From the NCBI GenBank assembly GCA_005773755.1, contig SXHE01000250.1, forward strand, positions 1-5,487: DNA of 5,487 nt. Reading direction: 5' to 3'. The translations under genes were made by a program, and so were the position numbers. Source of the stretch: Planctomycetia bacterium. GTDB lineage: Bacteria > Planctomycetota > Planctomycetia > Gemmatales > Gemmataceae. The first letter of the stretch is position 1. Each line of letters opens with the position of its first letter. Below the pieces are notes generated by a model that saw only the letters and a program-made list of their open reading frames with translations, did not search any database and was not told the origin of the DNA. Positions 1 through 4,287 of the stretch are shown piece by piece.

Positions 1-272
1 CCGGGGAACTCGTACCGTACCAGTACCCACGCAACGAGCAGCCCGATCACGGCGCTAATGAGCGCGGCCAGGAAGGCGGCCCCGAACGTCAGCGCGTACG
101 CGGCCCGCGCGCGCTCGGTCCACACCGCCGCGCGGAACTGGTCCCAGCTCAGTTGTGTCGCGGTCACCACGCACGCGGCCAGCGGTATAATCACCAGCAC
201 GCTCAAATACACGAGCGTAAAGCTGATGCTCAACCGGAAGCCGGGCAGGACTCGCGTGTTCGCCTGTGCCAT
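1..272 (-). CDS. cysT: Sulfate/thiosulfate ABC transporter permease CysT (5' part; gene continues past the left edge)
   Basis: This is an inner-membrane permease subunit of the sulfate/thiosulfate importer, which normally works with CysW, the ATPase CysA and a periplasmic binding protein. Reading leftward from an ATG at 272, 90 residues are visible and the frame is open to the window edge. The N-terminus RVLPGFRLSISFT matches the CysT/CysU opening, where E. coli has RVLPGFTLSLGTS from memory. It is followed by a hydrophobic first membrane segment (about residues 16-37), the family-typical LSWDQF (41-46), and a second segment (about 60-85) ending LVAWVLVRYEFP, like the CysT signature AWxLxRYxFPG. 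The conserved permease loop that contacts CysA lies outside the window. A purine-rich GAGGGG (275-280) sits just upstream of the ATG with short spacing. No gene precedes it on its strand here, so it starts its transcription unit, and the FGE gene is divergent 90 bases away. The N-terminal match makes CysT more likely than CysW or a molybdate permease. Confidence 0.9.
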   Translation of the reverse strand, partial: MAQANTRVLPGFRLSISFTLVYLSVLVIIPLAACVVTATQLSWDQFRAAVWTERARAAYALTFGAAFLAALISAVIGLLVAWVLVRYEFP

Positions 273-362
273 CGCCCCTCGTTGTGCGCGAAGCCGATTC
301 CCGCGTTAAGCAGGTTCGGCTATTCGCGTTGTCGTAATTGCGCCACAGTCGAGAGTTACATT

Positions 363-1427
363 ATGGGGAAGAAGGCGAACCGACCGGTCGCACCCGCGCC
401 GGCACCACCACCGGCGGCGCGGAAGCTCTCCCTCTGGTGGGCGCTGCCCGCGCTGTTGCTGGTCGGCCTAGTGGCCGGGTTGCTCGCCATCGGCTGGAAG
501 TCCGAGTATGACCCCCTGCGCGAAGCCGACCCCGCCCCGCCGGAGATGGTGAGCGTGCCCGGCGGCACGTTCGTCATGGGCCGCGACGACGGCCCGGCCG
601 ACGAAGCCCCGGCCCACGAAGTGACCGTCGCGCCCTTCCAGATGGACGCGACCGAGGTGACCGTGGGCCAGTTCGCCGCGTTCGTGAAGGCGACCAAATA
701 CGTCACCGTCGCGGAGCGCGAGTTCGACCCGATCAAGTACCCGAACGCCGCGCCGGAGTTCCGCAAGCCCGGCTCGGCCGTGTTCTTCCCGATGGACGTG
801 GAACCGTGGGAGAACCGCGGCGCGTGGTGGCGGTACGCGGTCGGCGCGAGCTGGCGCAGGCCGGAGGGCGAGGGCACGTCGGTAAAAGGGAAGAAGAACT
901 ACCCCGCGGTGCAGATCGCCTGGGAGGACGCCGCCGCGTACGCGAAGTGGGCCGGGAAGCGGCTGCCCACCGAAGCCGAGTGGGAGTGGGCCGCGCGCGG
1001 CGGCCTCGCACGCAAGCCGTTCTGTTGGGGCGACGCGAAGAACGGCGACGGCGGCACGTGGTACGCCAACGCCTTTCAGGGCCAGTTCCCCGCGCGCGAC
1101 GCCGGCGCGGACGGGTTCGCGGGGCTGGCCCCGGTCAAGAGCTTCCCGCCCAACGGCTCCGGCCTGTACGACATGAGCGGCAACGCCTGGGAGTGGTGCG
1201 CCGACTGGTACGACCCCGGCTACTACGCGGTGTCGCCGAAAGACAACCCCAGGGGGCCGGACGCGGGCACGCTCGGCGTCGAGGGCGAGCGCCAGCCGCA
1301 AAAGGTGCGGCGCGGCGGCTCGTTCCTGTGCGACGACCACTACTGCCGCCGGTACCTGCCGGGGGCGCGCGACAAGAACCCGACCGACAGCAGCGCCAAC
1401 CACACCGGGTTCCGGTGCGTGAAGTGA
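363..1427 (+). CDS. Membrane-anchored formylglycine-generating enzyme (FGE/SUMF1-type sulfatase-modifying factor)
   Basis: The 354-residue product belongs to the FGE-sulfatase family (PF03781). These enzymes oxidise the active-site cysteine of type I sulfatases (CxPxR) to formylglycine, using copper and oxygen. After a Pro/Ala-rich cytoplasmic tail comes one membrane segment (about 22-45), so the catalytic domain (about 61-354) should face the periplasm. It opens MVSVPGGTFVMG and has GKRLPTEAEWEW (198-209), FPPNG.GLYDMSGNAWEW (ending 278), RRGGSFLC (316-323) and a C-terminal GFRCVK. C323 and C328, spaced CxxxxC, align with the catalytic pair C336/C341 of human SUMF1, and S320 aligns with S333. 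This marks a true FGE rather than one of the many catalytically dead relatives. The cysteines of the human structural disulfides are mostly absent (AYAKWAG, WEWAARGG, RYLPG); C352 matches human C365 but lacks its partner. The ATG at 363 was chosen because the family domain and anchor follow it and GAGAG (351-355) lies 7 bases upstream. No sulfatase gene is in the window. Confidence 0.93.
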   Translation: MGKKANRPVAPAPAPPPAARKLSLWWALPALLLVGLVAGLLAIGWKSEYDPLREADPAPPEMVSVPGGTFVMGRDDGPADEAPAHEVTVAPFQMDATEVTVGQFAAFVKATKYVTVAEREFDPIKYPNAAPEFRKPGSAVFFPMDVEPWENRGAWWRYAVGASWRRPEGEGTSVKGKKNYPAVQIAWEDAAAYAKWAGKRLPTEAEWEWAARGGLARKPFCWGDAKNGDGGTWYANAFQGQFPARDAGADGFAGLAPVKSFPPNGSGLYDMSGNAWEWCADWYDPGYYAVSPKDNPRGPDAGTLGVEGERQPQKVRRGGSFLCDDHYCRRYLPGARDKNPTDSSANHTGFRCVK

Positions 1428-1481
1428 CGCCGAAACGAAGCGCTGCGGCCCACTCGCGTTCGCGATACACTGTTTGCATCC

Positions 1482-1495
1482 CGCGCTTCGGCGCG
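1482..1495 (+). other. Small UUCG-tetraloop hairpin in the leader of the TIGR03067 gene
   Basis: CGCGC-TTCG-GCGCG forms a perfect 5-bp stem closed by a C(UUCG)G tetraloop, an unusually stable RNA loop type. It ends 18 bases before the ATG at 1514. No T-tract follows, so it is not a classical terminator. It could shape the leader of the small secreted-protein mRNA or stabilise a 3' end of the FGE mRNA. In GC-rich DNA such a short stem can also arise by chance. Confidence 0.35.
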
Positions 1496-1502
1496 CTCAC
1501 AC

Positions 1503-1507
1503 TGAGG
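1503..1507 (+). promoter_or_regulatory. Ribosome binding site for the TIGR03067 protein
   Basis: TGAGG lies 6 bases before the ATG at 1514. This supports that start, which is also the one that gives a clean signal peptide. An open frame extends far upstream, overlapping the FGE gene in another frame, so the ribosome binding site decides the start here. Confidence 0.6.
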
Positions 1508-1513
1508 TTCGCC

Positions 1514-1939
1514 ATGACCCGGTTCGCACTGCTCGTCGGCCTGTTTCTGGCGCTGCCGGGTTCCGTCCGTGCCGAAGACAAGAAGGACGAACTGACCCCG
1601 TTCCAGGGCACCTGGAAGGTGGCGAAGGCCGAGCTGAACGGCAAGGCCGTGGAGGGGATCAAGCTCCAGTTCACGTTCTCCGGCGCGAAGGCGGACTACA
1701 TCGAAGGCGAGGACAAGAAGGGGACCGGGTCGATCAAGGTGACCGATTCGAAGGACCCGAAGGAGATCGACCTGTTCGCGGAGAAGGGCGAGAAGTCCGT
1801 GGGCATTTACAAGTTCGAGGACGACGGCAAGAAGCTGGTCATCTGCTTCGTGAAGGGGGGCGACAAGCGGCCGAAGGGCTTCAAGAGCGACGACCAGTCG
1901 AACGCGATCGTGCTGACACTGGAGAAGGTGAAGAAGTAA
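1514..1939 (+). CDS. Small secreted TIGR03067-type protein of unknown function
   Basis: The product is 141 residues with a clear signal peptide (MTRFALLVGLFLALPGSVRA, cleavage near residue 20), so the mature protein is about 120 residues and exported. The mature part follows the TIGR03067 pattern known mainly from planctomycetes: an early FQGTWKV (30-36), a middle GTGSIKVTDSKDPKEIDL (70-87), then GIYKFEDDGKKLVICFVKG (97-115) and a closing hydrophobic strand AIVLTLEKV (131-139). Alternating hydrophobic residues suggest an all-beta, lipocalin-like fold; that is inference. The biochemical role of the family is unknown to me, and members usually occur in many copies per genome. The protein is Lys-rich with one cysteine (C111). 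It lies 86 bases after the FGE gene on the same strand, but nothing in the sequence shows a functional link. A short hairpin and a GAGG ribosome binding site precede it. Confidence 0.85.
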   Translation: MTRFALLVGLFLALPGSVRAEDKKDELTPFQGTWKVAKAELNGKAVEGIKLQFTFSGAKADYIEGEDKKGTGSIKVTDSKDPKEIDLFAEKGEKSVGIYKFEDDGKKLVICFVKGGDKRPKGFKSDDQSNAIVLTLEKVKK

Positions 1940-1954
1940 CCGCGACATCGCACT

Positions 1955-1983
1955 TTCGTGCTCGGGCGGGCCTCCGGTATGAT
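1955..1983 (+). promoter_or_regulatory. Candidate sigma70-like promoter for the TPR gene
   Basis: TATGAT (1978-1983) matches the -10 consensus at five of six positions. With a 17-base spacer, a weak -35, TTCGTG (1955-1960), lies upstream. It is in the 122-base gap after the TIGR03067 stop codon and about 80 bases before the ATG at 2062. It is the best -10-like box seen in the plus-strand gaps. Its presence suggests the TPR gene can be transcribed separately. This is only a sequence match. Confidence 0.4.
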
Positions 1984-1989
1984 GGGTGA

Positions 1990-2011
1990 ACCGGTGGCCC
2001 GCGCCGCCGGT
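1990..2011 (+). other. Nine-bp-stem hairpin in the 5' leader of the TPR gene
   Basis: ACCGGTGGC and GCCGCCGGT pair over nine positions (eight Watson-Crick pairs and one U·G) around a CCGC tetraloop. It starts 6 bases after the candidate -10 box TATGAT, so it would form at or near the very 5' end of the TPR mRNA. No T-run follows, so it does not look like an intrinsic terminator for the upstream gene. Possible roles are mRNA 5'-end stabilisation, an operator next to the transcription start, or none. Confidence 0.4.
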
Positions 2012-2061
2012 CCGTTCATCTCGCGCTCGTGGACCCTCGACCCCCGGAACCCCGCGACACC

Positions 2062-3306
2062 ATGCCACGCAACCGTGCCGCCGAAGACGCCCACGACCTG
2101 CTCACCCGCGGGCGCAACGCGCTCGCCGCCGGCGACGCGCGCGAGGCCGTCGAGTGCTTCTCCCGTGCGATCCGGCTGCGGCCCAACGCCCCGGACGTGT
2201 ACCGGTTCCGGGCCACCGCGTACCTCGAAATGGGCGACCGCGTGCGGGCACTGAACGACCTCGATCAGGCCGTGCGGTTCAACCCTGGCGACGCCGGCGG
2301 GTACGCCGACCGTGCCGCCGAACTGTACGCGCAGCACCAGTACGATCAGGCCGTCGCCGACTGCGACCGGGCGCTGAAACTGGACCCGGCCCGCGTCGAC
2401 CTGCTCGCGCTCCGCGGCCGGTGCCACGCGGACCGCGGCGACAGCGGCGCGGCCCTCACCGACCTGGCCGCCGCAATCGTCGCCGACCCCGTTGGCGCGC
2501 CGGCCTATCGGCTCGTTCGCGCGCGCCTGTTCCTCGATCTCGAAGACCATGTTGCGGCGTCCGCGGACGCGAGCGCGGTGCTCGCCAACGACCCGACGAA
2601 CGCGGAGGCGCTGTTCCTGCGCGGCACCGTGCGGCAGATGAGTAGCGACCTCGCCGGGGCCGCGGACGACTTCGGCGCGGCGCTCGCGGCCCGGCCGGAG
2701 CACCCGTTCGCGCGGCTCGGCCGGGCCGTGTGCCGCCGCGCGCTCACGGACTACGCCGGCGCGGTCGCGGATTGCGACGCGCTGTTGGCCGCCATGCCCG
2801 GCGTCGTGAAGGGGTACGAGGTGCGCGGCACCGCGAAGCGGGCGCTGGGCGACCTGGACGGCGCGCTCGCCGACTTCGACGAGGCCGTGACGCGCGCGCC
2901 CTCCGCGGTACTGCCGTTCGCGCTGCGGGCCGGGGTGCATTATGCCCGGCGCAAGTACGCGCTGGCCGTCCGCGATCACATGGAAGCCTTGAAGCGCGAC
3001 CCGCGGAGCGCCCCGACCTTCAACCAACTGGCGTGGGTGTGGGCGACGTGCCCGGACCCGGACGTGCGCAACGGCGGGCGGGCGAAGGAGTGCGCCACCC
3101 GCGCGTGCGAGTTGAGCGAGTGGACCGAGCCGGGGTTCATCGACACGCTGGCCGCCGCGTGCGCCGAGTGCGGCGACTTCGACGACGCCGTGAAGTGGCA
3201 GGAGAAGGCCATCGATCTGCTGCCCGACGACGAGCGCCGGGCCGACTACCGCACCCGGTTGGAGTTGTACGAGCGCGGCGCGCCGACGCGCGCCGCGGGC
3301 GAGTAA
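2062..3306 (+). CDS. Tetratricopeptide (TPR) repeat protein
   Basis: The 414-residue product has no signal peptide or membrane segment and is built almost wholly of TPR units, so it is probably a cytoplasmic protein-protein scaffold. About nine consecutive helix-turn-helix repeats of roughly 34 residues run from residue 9 to about 313. Typical units are ARG-type: GDAREAVECFSRAIRLRPNA (24-43), YDQAVADCDRALKLDP (94-109) and GDLDGALADFDEAVTRAP (263-280). Units around 145-177 and 213-245 are more degenerate. The C-terminal part (about 320-389) has the distinct module FNQLAWVWATCPDPDVRNGG, then ACELSEW, DTLAAACAECGDFDDAVKWQ and a final helix. I recall this module from many planctomycete TPR proteins. 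Ten cysteines are present, unusual for a TPR scaffold. The ATG at 2062 is preferred because TPR 1 starts right after it; a GTG at 2029 in frame would add a Pro/Arg tail. Neither has a good ribosome binding site. The partner is unknown. Confidence 0.88.
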   Translation: MPRNRAAEDAHDLLTRGRNALAAGDAREAVECFSRAIRLRPNAPDVYRFRATAYLEMGDRVRALNDLDQAVRFNPGDAGGYADRAAELYAQHQYDQAVADCDRALKLDPARVDLLALRGRCHADRGDSGAALTDLAAAIVADPVGAPAYRLVRARLFLDLEDHVAASADASAVLANDPTNAEALFLRGTVRQMSSDLAGAADDFGAALAARPEHPFARLGRAVCRRALTDYAGAVADCDALLAAMPGVVKGYEVRGTAKRALGDLDGALADFDEAVTRAPSAVLPFALRAGVHYARRKYALAVRDHMEALKRDPRSAPTFNQLAWVWATCPDPDVRNGGRAKECATRACELSEWTEPGFIDTLAAACAECGDFDDAVKWQEKAIDLLPDDERRADYRTRLELYERGAPTRAAGE

Positions 3307-3414
3307 CACGTATCCCCGGAACCAGTCACCTCGCGAACCTCGACCGCAAGGGAGCGGGTCACGCCAGCCGCAACGCGCCGCGCTCGGTGGGTTCCTGTAG
3401 CGGGCCTCGGCCTT
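3307..3414. other. Convergent intergenic gap between the TPR and DUF1080 genes; no clear terminator
   Basis: The 108 bases between two facing stop codons are where transcription from both sides should end. GGAACC near the left and GGTTCC near the right could pair over a long loop. I found no compact GC-rich stem followed by a T-tract on either strand. Termination may be Rho-dependent or use structures not evident by eye. Confidence 0.5.
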
Positions 3415-4128
3415 CTACTTCTTCACGATCTTGATGTTGCGGAACGCGACCGGGCCGTGGTCGCCCTGGAACATGAGCGGGCCGGTCGCGGCCTCTTTCC
3501 CGGTCAAGCCGCCCGGCGTGTGCTGCTTCATCTCGACGTTCTCGTGCAGCACGATGTCGTTCAGCACCACCTTCACGAACTTGGCGTTCGCGGTCTTCTT
3601 CCCGGCCGCGTCGAACTTCGGGGCCTGGAAGTCGATCACGAACTTCTGCCACTCGCCCGGCTTCTTGCTCGCGTTCTTCGGCGGCTTGGCGGCGCTGTAC
3701 AGCGCGCCCAGGTCGCCCTGCGTCAGCTTGTCGTCCGCCTTGCCGAAGCTGTCGAGGATTTGGACCTCGTACTCGCCCATGACGTAGATGCCGCTGTTCG
3801 ACCCCTTCGGCACCATGAACTCGACTTCGAGGTGGATGTCGCCGAACTTCTCCTCGGTGGAGATGTCGCACCCGCCGCTCTTGGCGTTCACCAGCATCGC
3901 CGGCACGAGGACCGTGTTCGTGGCCCCGGTCAGGTCCGCGAACTGGCCGGGGTTCTTCGCGTCCAGCGTCAGGTTCAGGCTCGTCGCCTGCCACTTGCTC
4001 TTCTTCTCGTCCTTGAGCTTCCAGCCCTTGAGGTCTTTGCCGTTGAACGGTTCGACCGGCTTGTCGTCCGCGGCGCGCGCGCCGCACACCAGCGCGAGCA
4101 CGAGAACCGGCACCACAATGCGGAACAT
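3415..4128 (-). CDS. Secreted DUF1080 (3-keto-disaccharide hydrolase family) protein
   Basis: The 237-residue product begins with a signal peptide (MFRIVVPVLVLALVCGARAA, cleavage near residue 20) and is otherwise one DUF1080 domain (PF06439, concanavalin-like beta-sandwich). Members act on 3-keto sugars or bind glycans outside the cytoplasm; the substrate here cannot be read from sequence. Family landmarks appear in order: FNGKDLKGWKL (28-38), FGDIHLEVEF (95-104), the signature NSGIYVMGEYEVQILDS (111-127), GALYSAAKPP and KPGEWQKFVIDFQAPKFD (141-173), VVLNDIVLHENVE (187-199), and the closing GPLMFQGDHGPVAFRNIKI (216-234). The length fits a single-domain member. The start at 4128 is chosen because the signal peptide begins there and GGAAGG lies 7 bases upstream; a GTG at 4215 would bury the signal peptide. 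The C15 context (ALVC) is not a lipobox. It is divergent from the DUF1549 gene, 159 bases away. Confidence 0.92.
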   Translation of the reverse strand: MFRIVVPVLVLALVCGARAADDKPVEPFNGKDLKGWKLKDEKKSKWQATSLNLTLDAKNPGQFADLTGATNTVLVPAMLVNAKSGGCDISTEEKFGDIHLEVEFMVPKGSNSGIYVMGEYEVQILDSFGKADDKLTQGDLGALYSAAKPPKNASKKPGEWQKFVIDFQAPKFDAAGKKTANAKFVKVVLNDIVLHENVEMKQHTPGGLTGKEAATGPLMFQGDHGPVAFRNIKIVKK

Positions 4129-4135
4129 GGGAGAA

Positions 4136-4141
4136 CCTTCC
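4136..4141 (-). promoter_or_regulatory. Ribosome binding site of the DUF1080 gene
   Basis: On the minus strand GGAAGG stands 7 bases before the ATG at 4128. It is the strongest Shine-Dalgarno match in the window and fixes this start over the upstream GTG at 4215. Confidence 0.7.
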
Positions 4142-4170
4142 GAAAGGAGTTGGGGAGGGTGGCGAGGGTG

Positions 4171-4176
4171 ATGATA
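4171..4176 (-). promoter_or_regulatory. Candidate -10 box for the DUF1080 gene
   Basis: On the minus strand TATCAT reads toward the DUF1080 gene, 42 bases before its ATG, which would give a leader of about 35 bases. It matches TATAAT at five of six positions. No good -35 is found; GTTCTC lies 18 bases upstream. It could be a real promoter element or chance. Confidence 0.35.
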
Positions 4177-4235
4177 CTCCCGGAACGCGACAAAGAGAAC
4201 AGGGGGCTTACGCACCCCGCTCGCCTCGGTTACGC

Positions 4236-4241
4236 TATTAC
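4236..4241 (+). promoter_or_regulatory. Weak candidate -10 box for the PSCyt1/DUF1549 gene
   Basis: TATTAC (4236-4241), in the A/T-richer stretch ttacgctattacgaa, lies 46 bases before the ATG at 4288. An alternative reading is TTACGC (4208-4213), a 17-base spacer and TACGCT (4231-4236). Both are poor matches to the consensus. The region is flagged because the divergent intergenic gap must hold this gene's promoter. Confidence 0.25.
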
Positions 4242-4287
4242 GAACTGCCCGGTCGCCCCTCCGCCCACCTACCCGGAACGCTCACCC

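Noticed and set aside
58..309. An 83-codon plus-strand open frame at the left end
   Set aside because: It is antisense to the N-terminus of CysT, which matches its family residue by residue.
153..362. An upstream ATG at 153 in frame with the FGE gene
   Set aside because: It would add 70 residues that overlap cysT in antisense and look non-coding; the ATG at 363 leads straight into the anchor and domain.
468..1403. A 311-codon minus-strand open frame opposite the FGE gene
   Set aside because: The plus strand encodes an unmistakable FGE across the whole span; the antisense product is low-complexity Arg/Val/Ala sequence.
2029..2061. A GTG start at 2029 for the TPR gene
   Set aside because: It adds a Pro/Arg-rich 11-residue tail with no ribosome binding site; the ATG at 2062 begins just before the first TPR helix. 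Not fully excluded.
1807..3309. A 500-codon open frame on the minus strand opposite the TPR gene
   Set aside because: It is the antisense shadow of a GC-rich gene with clear TPR repeats; its translation is Arg/Val/Ala-rich with no recognisable domain and it crosses a second gene's end.
3307..3414. A bidirectional intrinsic terminator between the convergent genes
   Set aside because: GGAACC and GGTTCC could pair, but over a loop of about 70 bases and with no T-tract, so it was not called.
3788..4171. Plus-strand open frames opposite the DUF1080 gene (also 3431-3787)
   Set aside because: They lie antisense to a well-supported secreted protein with a good ribosome binding site, and match no family I know.
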